From NCBI GenBank assembly GCA_038501625.1, contig JAZAYU010000011.1:8750849-8814848 (forward strand): a stretch of DNA of 64,000 bases. The letters are read 5' to 3'. Each line of letters starts with the position of its first letter. Position 1 is the first letter of the stretch. The DNA comes from Corbicula japonica (Eukaryota > Mollusca > Bivalvia > Venerida > Cyrenidae). Positions 46,050 to 57,003 of this stretch are shown one piece after another. Both the position numbers and the translations under genes were made by a program. Under the pieces are notes generated by a model. That model was given only the letters and a program-made list of their open reading frames with translations, searched no databases and was not told where the DNA came from.

Positions 46050-48853
46050 GAGATGTCCGGGATGACTGTAGGTTGACTGTCCATGTGAGTTGCCACGGCC
46101 CGAAACTTGTCGATCTGTAAACGGGAAAGAAGGTCAGGTAAGGTATTTAATTTTCCAGGAATATGTACAGACTTGATTAAGATGTTGTGTTGCATACATG
46201 CAAGGACCAATCTGCATACTAAGATCATTATGTGTGTGTCTTTGGAGGTTTGCGAATTGATGATGTGTACAACCGCATGGTTGTCTGAATGTAAAATAAT
46301 GCATCTGTTTGCAAGTTCATTTCCCCAGACTTCTAAAGCTAAGACTATGGGGAGTAGTTCCTTGAATGTTATATTATGGTCTTTTAATACTTGTGGCCAG
46401 GAACCAAAAAACCATTTGGTACTGAAAACTGCCCCAAAACCAAAGTTGCCAGATGCATCTGTGTAAAGGTGTAAAGCTTTATCGGCAATCCACCTGTGTT
46501 GCAAAAGAATGCTCTTACCGTTGAAATGTTCGACAAATATTTGCCAAGCCTGAAGGTCTTTTCTGCTGTCTTTGTTTAGAGTGATACGGTGTGATGGACG
46601 TGTTACCTTTTTTGTAAGATCTATGAGCCGTCGTAAGAAGGCACGGCCTGGGACCACAACTGAGCAGCAGAAATTGAGTAGACCCAGTAGGGATTGTAAT
46701 TCTTTAAGAGTGATTTTCCTACATTTCGCGAACTTAGTGAGTGATAACCTTAGTTTGTTTAATTTGTCCTCGGGTAACCTGGCTTCCATGTTTAACGAAT
46801 CTAATTCCAGACCCATGAAAGTAATGACTTGACAAGCGTTTTCTGTCTTTTCCTGTTTGATGGGAACTCCTATGTCTTTGCATAGAAGCAGGAAGGTGTC
46901 CAGGTCTTCTTGACATTTGGAAGAACCAGGAGGCCCTAGAATGAGGAAATCGTCAAGGATGTGTGTAATGTGGGATATTCCCTTTTTGTTTATTGCTATC
47001 CGCTGAAGTGCTGTGCTGAATTTTTCAAATATGGCACAAGAACTTGAAGCCCCCATGGGGAGACAGGTGTCAAAGTAAAATTTGTCCTGGAAATGTATAC
47101 CCAGGAGGTCATGATCTGAGGGGTGGATGGGGATCAAACGAAAAGCGTTGTCAATGTCAGTTTTGGCCATAAAACTGCCTTGACCAATTGTTAAAAGAAT
47201 CCGTACCGCATCGTCAAAGGTCGCATAATGTACCTTAGACTGTTCCGGATCTATGAAATCGTTGACAGAAAGGCCTTCCGGATAACTGAGGTGATAGATT
47301 AACCGAAATTGATTGGCTGTTTTCTTTGGCACCAAACCAATTGGACTTATCTGAAGATTTGGTAGGGGTCTAGAGGTGAAAGGTCCTTTAATGCGACCTG
47401 CTTGTACTTCTGATTGAATTTTATTTAGAGCAATATCGGGATGTTGATAGCAGGACTGTAAATTTTTTGCCATGGAAGGTTGTCTTGGGCCGAAATAACC
47501 TAACCTGAAACCTGTCTGGAAACCCGATATGAGATAAGTAACTTGGGGATAACCTGAGAGGTAGGCACGAAGCATAATTAGTTTTATGGGTGTGACCGGC
47601 TTATTTCTTGTTTGTACGGGGTGTTGAAACAGCTGGTGGTGAAGTTCTGGATGAGGTGGAAGGGGCAGATTGTAACTGAGCGGCGTGTTCTTTGCTGTGG
47701 AAGGAACACTTGAGGGCAGAATGGGTGCCTCGACAGTATCCACAGACGTGTGGATGAGGGCACTGCTGGTTGTGACACTGCGTCCTTCTGTTATAGACCC
47801 AGCAAGTGTTTTGGAGGAATTTGCCTGATCTGTTGTGAGAGCTGTTACGAATGTGTTTGGTGTTGGGTGAGCGGAAAGGCCGAAAGGACTGGTTTGTAGG
47901 TTGTGTTGTGGACATAATCCAGAATTCTTGTGAATCCTGTCCCAAGGGATAATCATGGATTCACGCAGCATCCTGAATTGGATGTCATAGAATGCCCAAG
48001 CGGCACGACGTTGTGCCAAGTCTCGAACTATTTCCCCATACTTCATCAATTGGGGTGTTTGAAGGGGATGTTTTTGGCTGTAGATGGCCACAAATCTGAG
48101 AAAAGCAGTTGTCCACTGCTCAATGTGTTCGATTTTTCTGGTTTTTTGCTGGGGGACAATGCTTATATTTGAATGACTATCCATTTGTAGAGAGAACTGA
48201 GGATTATGCTGTGAAAAGTTATTGTGAACTGATGGAAGCAGTGACGCAAAATCTACAAACTTATTACGCCAAATTTTCTTATGCAATTTGGAAGGGATTT
48301 GTGTATGTATGGGTGTTGAAATAGGTTCAACATAAACCATGCCATTACCTCCCGTGATTTGTCTGGAGTGCTCTTGAGTTAACTGATTAACCGCGTACTC
48401 TTCTTCCGAGTCAGCGTCCGAATGTGAGGAAGAAGTGCTTATCTCTGAATCTTCTATTGCTATGCCCTGGTGACATTGGTGGTGAGCCAGCGGAAAAGGC
48501 TGCATTTCGTCTACCCCATCCTCAGAAAAAATTGGAACTTCTGGGAGTATAGGTTGGGTCTGTTGTGTGAGTTCCTGTTTTCTCACCTGCTGACTTTTGG
48601 CATTAAAGGCAGCCATGGTCTTAAGTTTTTTATTTATTTCCAACTTGGACATGGTGGCTTTTTTGGCATGTTGTTTACCATGTGTCTTTTGGGGTTTACC
48701 CGCCGTTAGTCCTGTAGTGTCATATATTGTAGGACTGCTTAAAGATTCTGGTGTCATGTTACATGTCTGTTTGGTTTTCTTCTGTGCCGATGGCTCACAA
48801 GACGGACAGGTACAGTGAGACACTGTTTCTGGTTTACGTTTTGACCTATTCAT
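46034..48853 (-). CDS. DIRS/Ngaro gag-reverse transcriptase-RNase H polyprotein, intact
   Basis: A 939-residue open frame starting ATG at 48853. Residues 1-420 are a basic, Ser/Thr/Pro-rich gag-like region with a CTCPSC pair near residue 14. RT spans about 480-720: GLVPKK (507-512), TDIDNAFRLIPIHP (from about 565, first catalytic Asp), LPMGASSSCAIFEKF (from 598) and HILDDFLILG (LDD at about 633, where most retroelements have YxDD). RNase H spans about 795-912: LYTDASGNFGFGAVF, FKELLPIVLALEVWG, HSDNHAVVHIINS and the IPGKLNTLPDLLSRL end typical of DIRS/Ngaro. No stop or frameshift interrupts it. Confidence 0.95.
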   Translation of the reverse strand: MNRSKRKPETVSHCTCPSCEPSAQKKTKQTCNMTPESLSSPTIYDTTGLTAGKPQKTHGKQHAKKATMSKLEINKKLKTMAAFNAKSQQVRKQELTQQTQPILPEVPIFSEDGVDEMQPFPLAHHQCHQGIAIEDSEISTSSSHSDADSEEEYAVNQLTQEHSRQITGGNGMVYVEPISTPIHTQIPSKLHKKIWRNKFVDFASLLPSVHNNFSQHNPQFSLQMDSHSNISIVPQQKTRKIEHIEQWTTAFLRFVAIYSQKHPLQTPQLMKYGEIVRDLAQRRAAWAFYDIQFRMLRESMIIPWDRIHKNSGLCPQHNLQTSPFGLSAHPTPNTFVTALTTDQANSSKTLAGSITEGRSVTTSSALIHTSVDTVEAPILPSSVPSTAKNTPLSYNLPLPPHPELHHQLFQHPVQTRNKPVTPIKLIMLRAYLSGYPQVTYLISGFQTGFRLGYFGPRQPSMAKNLQSCYQHPDIALNKIQSEVQAGRIKGPFTSRPLPNLQISPIGLVPKKTANQFRLIYHLSYPEGLSVNDFIDPEQSKVHYATFDDAVRILLTIGQGSFMAKTDIDNAFRLIPIHPSDHDLLGIHFQDKFYFDTCLPMGASSSCAIFEKFSTALQRIAINKKGISHITHILDDFLILGPPGSSKCQEDLDTFLLLCKDIGVPIKQEKTENACQVITFMGLELDSLNMEARLPEDKLNKLRLSLTKFAKCRKITLKELQSLLGLLNFCCSVVVPGRAFLRRLIDLTKKVTRPSHRITLNKDSRKDLQAWQIFVEHFNGKSILLQHRWIADKALHLYTDASGNFGFGAVFSTKWFFGSWPQVLKDHNITFKELLPIVLALEVWGNELANRCIILHSDNHAVVHIINSQTSKDTHIMILVCRLVLACMQHNILIKSVHIPGKLNTLPDLLSRLQIDKFRAVATHMDSQPTVIPDISWTFH

Positions 48854-49650
48854 CTAGAAGGAGGAATTGATAATCGTTAATAATGGCAAATTACATATGG
48901 TGGCACTGAATGTAAAAATTCGTGCAACTAGAGCAAAATAAAACACCAGGGCATATAAGTTTGAAAATTAGCATACCACAGTCATGTACGTAAACATAGA
49001 GTCTTTAACGTAAACTGGCGAGCAGAGAAAGTTCTGAATGATTAGTATACTGGCACTCCACTCAATTAAATTTGATTGTTTCCTAAAGATGTACTTTTCC
49101 TAAAGATGACTATGATCGGGAAAAGGTACGTTCTTAAGTATGATGAAAGCAAAAACTCCTGTAGTGTAACTTTAGTTAATATGTATAAATAGCAAATGTG
49201 TACTACGCTTTGTAAAGACTGGTGAAGACCAGGTGAGTAAAGAAATGTATCACAGGTTCAACGCCTGGAAAAAAGGTATTATCAGGACTTTATCACAGGT
49301 GCCATGCCTGGAAAAAAGGTATTATCAGAATTGTATCACAGGTACGAAGCCTGGAAAGATTAGGTAATTATAAGTATGGTATCACAGGTACAAAGCCTGG
49401 AAAAATCAAATTCTGATCAATATTTGGTAAAATTTCGGCAAACACAAAAACACAGGTACAAAGCCTGTTAGTTGCCTCATAAAAATTTAAGCCAGTGTGA
49501 TAACAAACAAGTGCGAAGCTTGTATTGACACTGGAAATGTCAAATAAATAAATACCACACAAAGCGGTAACTTGAAATGTCAATGACTGAAATACTGATA
49601 CAAAGCCATAAATTGACAATTTATGTACAAATTTTAAAAGTTGGAATTAC
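48854..49650 (-). other. Spacer between SGNH and gag-RT ORFs with small-hairpin array
   Basis: About 0.8 kb without ORFs. At 49251-49268, 49294-49311, 49337-49354, 49383-49400 and 49451-49468 the sequence CACAGGTNCNANGCCTGG recurs; CAGG and CCTG can pair across a 7-base loop. A sixth variant, ACAAGTGCGAAGCTTGT, lies at 49507-49523. The first two hairpins are followed by AAAAAAGGTATTATCAG. Confidence 0.8.
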
Positions 49651-50271
49651 TTATCTGTCAATCTCAAAGTAGCCTGACTTCAGCAAGGATACCACTGCAC
49701 CACGGAGGTTCTGGTAAAAGCGTTCTTGTCCCCTGTTAGAAAGGTGGACCCCATCAGCAGCAAACACTTATGACTTCGCCTCTTCCGACCAAAAGCCTTT
49801 AAAGCGCCAGAAGATAGCTCGTTTGTGAGTGCATCGAGTACATGCTTGTTGCAGCAGAGTGTTTGTTCCATCTGCCCGTCTGTTAAATGATGGGACGTGG
49901 ACCGGCCATCTGGTACGGACCGTCGGTTCCATACGGTGAAGCACTGGACAAATGATGACCTTTTGTACATCGTATCTAAACAATAAGGTGTCTACCAAGT
50001 CCATGACCTGTTGTGTAACTGAATGCGGTGTGTTCGAATTGTCGTACAAGTCGTTGGTTCCGATGACGATTATCACCATATGTGGCTGAAAGTCTTCGAT
50101 TGTTTCTAAGTTATCCCGTAACTTGGCAATGTTGGCGCCGCTATAGCCGGAGTATTGAACCAGTGCTGGCTGGTGTAAGTTAAGGTTAAAATGAAACTTA
50201 TCGTTCGTTGGTATAAATAACTTGAGGCGCGAAACAAACGAATGTCCAAAAAGCTGAATACGCACCGCCAT
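49651..50271 (-). pseudogene. SGNH/GDSL-type hydrolase ORF of the DIRS-type element, one nonsense codon
   Basis: ATG at 50271 begins MAVRIQLFGHSFVSRL, with GHS as block I nucleophile motif. VIIVIGTNDLYDN is block III (GTND). After an in-frame TAA at 49768-49770 the same frame continues VFAADGVHLSNRGQERFY, the block V D..H motif, ending at TAA 49651-49653. All catalytic positions (Ser, Gly, Asn, Asp, His) are therefore visible, but the protein would be cut before the Asp-His pair. SGNH esterase domains are known accessories in several retrotransposon groups; their role is unsettled. Confidence 0.88.
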
Positions 50272-50457
50272 GTTGGATTTATGTAACTACCAGTCAGATT
50301 ACAATGTAGAATGTCCGTGATAAAAACACTCAATTTTACCTATATGTCCCTCCGTGGCACTGTAATTATCCTTTTTGAATAGCAAATTGTGTATAGAATC
50401 TTTTACCGTAAAATTTGATCCTGTTAACACATGATTGTCAGAATTAAAATCAATAAA

Positions 50458-50682
50458 TTGAAGAGAAAGTTTAGCGTGGCTTCTTGATAACAAAACTTGA
50501 GAAAGAATGGCGTTCGATTGATGCCATTGGTTAAAATGTATCATGTGATTAGCATCTCGATTCTGATGGGTTCCCACATTAACATAATGCATATCAATAA
50601 CAATGTACATGGTAATATATACATGAAAGATAGAAAGATTTAAAAATACATAAATTATTTTATAATCATAAAATATATTTAT
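50458..50682 (-). repeat. Split direct repeat A1
   Basis: The 225-bp outer left end of the Ngaro-type element in its own orientation; matches A2 at 43741-43965 throughout what I compared. The element boundary is set where the match stops (TTTATAAAAGC versus TTTATGTTAT). Confidence 0.95.
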
Positions 50683-50948
50683 AAAAGCTAATATAAAAGC
50701 GAAATACTACTCCAAAAGATTGAACAATGAAATACGACAACGTATCGTAAATGGATTGTGTTGCGACGGAGGGAATCTTTAAATCATATTTTTATGTTTT
50801 GTGTTTTAAAATTTCACGGTCACTTAAGAATATTGTAAATGCTGTAGGCCCTATTGCCTGCTATTTTCCTTATTCTGCACCAAATACGTTAACTTTAACC
50901 CTAGACTATGAGCCCGAAGAAGATACTATATAGAGGATATTTGTTTTT

Positions 50949-51080
50949 ACCAGTGTAAGATAGAAATATATTTCACCGAGTGAGCTCCGGAATTCGTATT
51001 TTCACGAGTGGCGAAGCCACGAGTGAAAATACATATTTCCGGAGTTCACGAGTAAAATATATTTCTATCTTTCACTGGTT
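50949..51080. mobile_element. Foldback MITE with perfect-looking long arms
   Basis: CAGTGTAAGATAGAAATATA, TTTCAC, GAGTGAGCTCCGGAATTCGT and ATTTTCACGAGTGGC are mirrored by GCCACGAGTGAAAATACATA, TTTCCGGAGTTCACGAG and AAATATATTTCTATCTTTCACTG. The loop is only GAA. A strong hairpin of about 130 bp without coding capacity. Confidence 0.9.
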
Positions 51081-51884
51081 GAAACAAATTTTCTTTTTAT
51101 TTTATGCTTTAAGTGCAAAATTTGCGTGAATTTGACAGAAAAGTTGCAAGAAATGGCGCCAAAACCGCTTGTTTATGACGTGGCTTCATGACGTCAAATA
51201 TACAAATTTGAACCCGTTTTCTAAACGTTCTCATTTGGTATGTTATGTGCGTTTGGGTACCAACATGAAAAAATCAGTGAAAATAAAAATGATATTTCAC
51301 TGTTTGAAAAAATGAAATACCATTTTTATTTCACCGGGAAAATTCTATAATTCACTGAAAATGCCTAAAAAAATAGGTTTGTTTCTGGTTACATCCTTGA
51401 AAAAACAATGGGTCGGTAGGTCGGCTTTCTTTTTTTTTTTTTTAAGGGGAAGGAACCAAAGTCCAAGTATATACCATCTTGTGTGTTAGTAAGTATATCA
51501 AAGATTAAAATTGTTCAATTTGTACAGTAGACTCCGGGAAATCGAATACACAAATTGTCAGCTAAAAATATTCTATTGCCCGGAGTGTTCGATTCGCCGG
51601 TAATCGTATACATCATTAAATCTGCATATATTTGTTGACAAGAGAGGTCAGGTAGATCGTGTTCTGGACAATACTCGTGATAAATATGCATCATTTATAT
51701 GTTTATTAATTGATTAACAGACCCTTCTGTCATGTACATGTACTGGTACAAAATCAAAGTTTCAAATTATATTATGTCACCGCGAAATTTACAACGTGAA
51801 TGTAAAATAAGTATTAAAACAAAGACCTATATTGGTCTTTGATTAAAACACTAACCAATGCGAACATATTCCATAACAAGAAAC
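51081..51884. other. Non-coding stretch with a T-rich repeat
   Basis: No gene seen. At 51361-51445 the sequence AATAGGTTTGTTTCTGGTTAC...GGTCGGTAGGTCGGC plus a poly-T run is related, in inverse orientation, to 59095-59220 (GGTCGGTCGGGTAACCAGAA and ACAAACC with poly-T). Confidence 0.6.
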
Positions 51885-52655
51885 ATCTTTAAAAAAGATA
51901 AACGGCGTTGATGGAAAAGATTTATATATACATGTATATAAGAAAGAAAGAAATACAGAGAGGCAAAGCAGACACAGTTTAGTTATTTTAATTTATTTGT
52001 TATAGCTGTCGACGAACCCTCCCTGCCTTCTTAGTATGACTTAGAGATTAAGCGACCGAATCATGACAACTCATAAATTTATTGAAAGTGTCTTTCAAAA
52101 AAAATGTTGAAGCTGTTGCAACAATTTCATACAGTGATAACAAGTCGATTAAAGATACTGAAGCAAAATATTCAGTTTCAATAAAATACCTCGAGTGAGA
52201 ATTCAAGATGAATAAATGTCCTTGAAATTTAATAAATATAAATAATAACAGCATGTTACAAGAGCGAAATCTACAAACTTTTACGTATATTAACTTTAAA
52301 AAAAGTGTCCGTCCTGAGTATTGAACCCGGGGCCTCCGCTTGAGAGGCGAGAGTGTTAGCCACTACACTACAATAAACTTGTATTTCGTACTTGAAATTA
52401 ACAATCAGAATCAAAGGAACTAGAAAGGAACCAGTAAGAACTAGGAATATCTACACTTCTATTCGTTTTACACTGTGTATTGTATGCAAGTGTTTACCTG
52501 ACACCCAAGAATATTCCATATAATATTGTATTTAAGACATCAATATTGACTTAACTGGTTACTTAAATCGTAAATATGTTTTTCCTCCAATACAACGCCC
52601 ACTAACAACCTATCGAATTAATCTATTTGATTTTTTCCGCTGCATAATAATAACA
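51885..52655 (-). repeat. Dispersed repeat with tRNA-Glu-like segment (copy B)
   Basis: Reverse-complement relative of 23440-24150. The tRNA-like part (about 52306-52378, minus) reads GTGTAGTGGCTAACACTCTC, GCCTCTCAAGCGGAGG and CCCCGGGTTCAATACTC, better preserved than copy A. It ends at GCTGCATAATAATAAC; the matching remainder of copy A reappears, in the same inverted orientation, at 57600-57720. Confidence 0.75.
52306..52378 (-). pseudogene. tRNA-Glu(CTC)-like sequence
   Basis: On the minus strand GTGTAGTGGCTAACAC matches a D arm, TCGCCTCTCAAGCGGAG an anticodon arm (loop CTCTCAA), and CCCGGGTTCAATACTCAGG a nearly canonical T arm with the GGTTCAA B-box core. The acceptor ends do not pair well. 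Probably a pseudo-tRNA inside a repeat, though closer to a tRNA than copy A. Confidence 0.6.
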
Positions 52656-53107
52656 AGAAAAAGTAAAACAGTAACTTGCTGTTTTACAGACGGTCTATTG
52701 GTCAGAGAAAACTGAACCATTTATTCATTTTTTTCAATGACCATTTAGAATACAACCTTTTCCCCAATTCTTATGTAATAAATTTGTTTACAAAATATAT
52801 AATTAAAAACAACAGTATATATTAATTTTACCATATAATTGATGAAAGCGATATTATATCTTGAAGACATTCAGGCTTCCTCTAGTACAGGAGACCGTGA
52901 ACTTCACTTTGGAACCTTTTTTTTGCATGATGGGGTAATCTTTTTAAGACATATTTTCTGAAATTTCTTACTGAATGGCTCATGACAAAAACATGAAACT
53001 GTGTTAATTTCTGTTAAAATAATTTAAAAAATAATTCTTTATTCACAGAGAGATTTCATATTTTTATGTAAAATATGCAATACACTATATTTTGAAAACA
53101 TTTAAGA

Positions 53108-53109
53108 AA

Positions 53110-53172
<63 letters not shown>
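53108..53172. repeat. (AAT)n microsatellite
   Basis: About 21 consecutive AAT/ATA trinucleotides, uninterrupted. Confidence 0.97.
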
Positions 53173-53174
<2 letters not shown>

Positions 53175-53721
53175 AATGCATCCAACTAAGGCATTTTTAT
53201 TTATTGAACACACTCTCAGAGCATCTCATTCCGATCACAATCCACAATATAGTTGGTACTTGTAGCGAATAAAAGCAACACAATTAACCTTTGTATCAAT
53301 TTTGCATATTCAAAAGGCGGTAATGTGAAAACTTGAAAGCCTGGAAGTTATCTGCTGCTTATCAATTCCTTTCATTCCATAACTTTACTTATTTCAATGC
53401 TGTTAAAAAGAACAACTGAAATGCAGCTTAAATCTGATTGAGTTTGTAATATTTACATAATAACGTGACAGAAATCTAAACACTGGTGAGGAGAAAAATG
53501 CATTATAAAAACACTACAAGATAAGTACATCCTGCATTCTTTAACGTTGCATCATTTTAAGAGACTCGGAGATCAGGCCACATAAAAACTCATACAAAAA
53601 CAGCTTGAAACTTTTTATAAAACTACACATACATGTATTATGAAAGATGTTTTGGGACCTATATAATTCAAAAGAAACTATAAAGTTACCACATATTTTG
53701 AAAGCGACTTGTTCGGAAAAC

Positions 53722-53990
53722 ATTTAAAAAAAGGTGAAATATGCATATCAGGAATTGCCACATTCAGAAAACAACAGCCTCCCCACACAGTCAAGAAGAA
53801 GAGAGGGGGAGAGAGCATGGTTAATAAAATAATCAGTTTCAAAAAGGACGCCACTAACAAAAAACAAAAATGAGAACCCGAGGGGTTACCGCCTTGGAAC
53901 GGTCAGTGGCAAATCAAATTGCCACTGGGGGTTTAAACCAGGTTCTAGGGTGCACCAACCTCACACTTGCCCCAACAGGTTCTCGTATCA
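53722..53990 (+). mobile_element. TIR-family MITE, left-end copy
   Basis: It starts AAAAAAAGGTGAAATATGCA with TATCAGGAATTGCCACA, as in the 16626-16938 copy, and continues with CAGCCTCCCCACACAG, GAGAACCCGAGGGGTTACCG, GGAACGGTCAGTGGCAA, TTGCCACTGGGGGTTTAAAC, CAGGTTCTAGGGTGCACC. The matching right terminal repeat is not seen nearby. Confidence 0.8.
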
Positions 53991-54249
53991 CAAGACAAGT
54001 ACAAATTGTCTTGGTGAAATAACTCCAATCCACCCATCAGCTCAACAATGTTGTATGCAAAAGCATACAAACATAAAAACATAAGAAGCTAATAGCATTG
54101 CAAAGCCAAAGGGCGGGTACTCAATGATCTTTCCGAGACCAGAGCATCTGGAGTAAAATCAGCAAGAACACGATGACAGGGATAAAAGAAACAAATCGAG
54201 CTTCTAGGTTCTTTTAAGAAAAGATTTCCCCATTAACCTTCATAAACTC

Positions 54250-56090
54250 TTAAACCCCTGCCACCGTCGTGCAATCAAAGAGGTAAGCATAATGATCAAC
54301 TGTAGAAGGGTTAATCACTAGGCCTGCAGAGCGCTGTAAAATATCATGTTGGTAACCTTTCTTTTTAAATTTACAGATGGTTTTTACGAATAACCGGGAG
54401 AAATTAACACTGCCTTTTATCTTTTTAAGTTTATAAATTAAATCTCCATAAAAAACTGGTTGTGAAATACCTTGTTGCAAAAGTGATTTTAAACTGCATT
54501 TGTATTTATGAATTAAATCTGGGTATCGGCGATAAAACTTGCAGAAGGTTTTCCTTAATTTGTGATACCGATAACCTTGTTTTAAAAGTTTTTCTGTAAT
54601 GCAAAGATTACGTTCATTGAAATCATTAACATTGTTGCAAGCTCTTGAAAAGCGAACAAGCTGTGAGATATAAACCCCATAAGATGTTGCACGGGGAACA
54701 TCGCCGTCTAAAAACGGAAAATTTACTATATTAAAATTAAAATCATCTCTTTTATCATAAATTTTAGTAGTGACATAACCATTTTCAATGGACAGATTTA
54801 GATCGAGAAAGTTTGCTTGCTTTTCTGAAGTGTTCGCTTTGTTAAGTTGTAGTTCTTTAGGATAAATCTTATTAACAAGTAATGGAAAATGGTTATTGTC
54901 TATATTTAATAAATCATCAAGGTACCTCGAGGTGTTGTTAAAAGCTGTAATTATATCATCTTGATGTTCAGTAGAAAGAGATAACATAAAGTCTCTTTCA
55001 TAACAGTATAAAAACAGATCAGCAACAAGGGGTGCACAATTAGTACCCATTGGGATGCCTATTACTTGTTTATAAATAGAGGTACCGAATCTAACATAAA
55101 TATTATCTAGTAAGAAAGTTAGCGACTCTATAAGGTCTTGACAAGTCCATAAGGTATAATTATCATAAGAACCATCTGTAAAAAATGCCCTATGTTCATT
55201 ACAAGCGATGAAGGCTTTATTCTCTCTAGCAAACGTTTTTTCAATGAGACTGGTTAGTTTGTCTCTTATTAAATTATGAGGGAGCGAAGTGTATAATGTT
55301 GAGAAATCGTAAGTAGACAAACAGAACGCCCGATAATTATTTGATTTAAGCTTATTCAAAACGTCATTTGAATTCTTACCAAAATAAATTTTTGCCAGAA
55401 GTTTCAAAAACCTTATCACAATACCTAATTACGTGTTCTTTTATAGCTGTAAGACAAGATGTTAAGAGCACAGATAATTTAGTAGTAGTGCAAGAACTAG
55501 AGTTAGCAATAAATCTTGCTTTATACGGTGTTTTATGCATTTTAGGTAACCAATACATAGTAGGTACTTTGTCTTGTTTCGGCTCAATACTGATTCTAAA
55601 TTTTGTAATTTGTAGAGTGTGTGCAGTAACAATATCACTCTCAGATGAAGAAGTCAGTATATAAGCATTAGTGCTGTTCAGTTCTTCAGTTTGAATATTA
55701 ATATAGTGTATTCGTCACACTATAATTACATTATTAGAAGCCTTATCAGCAGGTGTTAAAACAAATCTGTTATGAAAGTCTTGAATTCCTTTTTTCAAAT
55801 GACGAAAGTTAAAACGAGGTCGAGGTGGTAATAAAGCAATGTTTCTTTCATAAAATGATATACGGGTGTCAATTATTTTGAATATGTGCTTTTTCCAGTT
55901 AGAAAGTGCATTAGGCTCGGCATGTTCTCTTTTGCACCATTTATTGCAAAATAAGTTCAAAGACTCGGCAATTTCTGCACGGCATGCATTAAAGTCAATT
56001 TTGGATGATATTCTATATTTGGGACCTTTAGAAATTAAATTACGAATTCTAGAGTCTTTGATTAAATTAAGGCATCTTGTCAGAAAACAC
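54250..56090 (-). pseudogene. Penelope-like element reverse transcriptase, broken
   Basis: Reading the minus strand, about 56090-55715 encodes DSRIRNLISKGPKYR, FCNKWCKRE and a PADKASNNVIIV block (the DKG-type motif upstream of PLE RTs), ending in a stop. A segment at about 55600-55380 encodes YWLPKMHKTPYKARFIANSS, and 55419-54250 encodes LSTYDFSTLYTSLPHNL, GIPMGTNCAPLVADLF and NTSRYLDDLLNID (catalytic YLDD). At least one stop and one frameshift separate the pieces. No GIY-YIG endonuclease was seen before or after the RT in this window. The family assignment rests on these motifs, not on a search. Confidence 0.85.
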
Positions 56091-56741
56091 TATCTATTGC
56101 AAAATATATTAAATTTAATACGATAAATACTTCTCGGGCAAAATTCATGATAAAACATTCGTGAAAAAATCAAGACTTATTTTACATGCAGAATCCTTGA
56201 ACACATTACAAACTAATACTATCAAATTATATGAGATATCGACCACTATTTATTTTATGTTTTCCAGTGAATTATAGAATTTTCTCTGTGAAATAAATGT
56301 AAGTGACCATTTCTTTATCAAATTAGCCAACAACGAAAATCCTCCTACCTTTGGATTATGAGCCATTCTCACATCACATGTGTAACCAATATGGACTTGG
56401 TCTAAAAGTAAGCTTCAACTAGTAGTGACTCCTCTCTCAGAAGAGGTTGCGTTGCTTCTTCATTTTATTTGTAGGCCAGACAACAAAATGTACTTGCTAT
56501 CTTATATGTTCCTATATGCACAGCAACAGCCAACACTGTCCATATAAAAACGTAAAAAAAAGTTATTTGTCAACACTTTATTTTCAGCAGTGAGTCTTGA
56601 TTAATTTCCTTATTTCAATATAATGGTCTACAAAAAGATGTTCACTTAATCAATTCTTCCAAACTGAATACCAGTCATTCAATACCGAAATGAATCTTAA
56701 ATCCACCATTTAGTCACAGAGTTTAATATAAGTTATTTCAA

Positions 56742-57003
56742 ATCGGTAGTACTGAATACCGAAATACACTATTTTACCGAAATATACCGAAATAGACTTT
56801 GATTACCGAAATACACTTAATAAATGGTAATTAAAGCATAATTTGTTGTTTAAATAAGATAATATGTTATAATATTATTATATATGAAATAAATGCCCAA
56901 GATTTATTTAAATTCGTTGTTTTAATTACCAATTATTACGTGTATTTCGGTATTCAAAAGTGTATTTCGGTATCTTTCGGTAATAAGTGTATTTCGGTAT
57001 TTA
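56742..57003. mobile_element. Foldback element built from ACCGAAATA units
   Basis: The left arm has ACCGAAATACAC or ACCGAAATA four times (56757-56815); the right arm has GTGTATTTCGGTA three times and TTTCGGTA once more (56940-57003). The arms are inverted and separated by AT-rich sequence. Confidence 0.8.

Larger units (their letters stand above)
43468..50682 (-). mobile_element. Ngaro/DIRS-type tyrosine-recombinase retrotransposon, nearly complete
   Basis: On the minus strand the order is repeat A1 (50458-50682), SGNH hydrolase ORF (49651-50271), gag-RT-RNase H ORF (46034-48853), tyrosine recombinase (45151-46049), B1 (43960-44126), A2 (43741-43965), 106 bp, B2 (43468-43634). A1 equals A2 and B1 equals B2 as far as I can read, so the repeats show the A1-ORFs-B1-A2-B2 split direct-repeat layout of Ngaro elements, which integrate a circular intermediate by a tyrosine recombinase. 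Damage seen is one in-frame stop in the SGNH ORF and one frameshift in the recombinase, so this copy is probably recent but not autonomous. Confidence 0.93.
52656..54249. other. Non-coding stretch downstream of the Penelope-like RT
   Basis: Contains an (AAT)n microsatellite at 53108-53172 and a well-preserved left half of the TIR-family MITE at 53722-53990 (AAAGGTGAAATATGCATATC through CAGTGGCAA...TTGCCACTG to CAACAGGTTCTCGTATCAC). No gene seen. Confidence 0.6.

Noticed and set aside
46107..46466. Plus-strand open frames of 70-120 codons across 45424-48818
   Set aside because: They lie antisense to the RT-RNase H and recombinase frames, which carry clear motifs; they are shadows.
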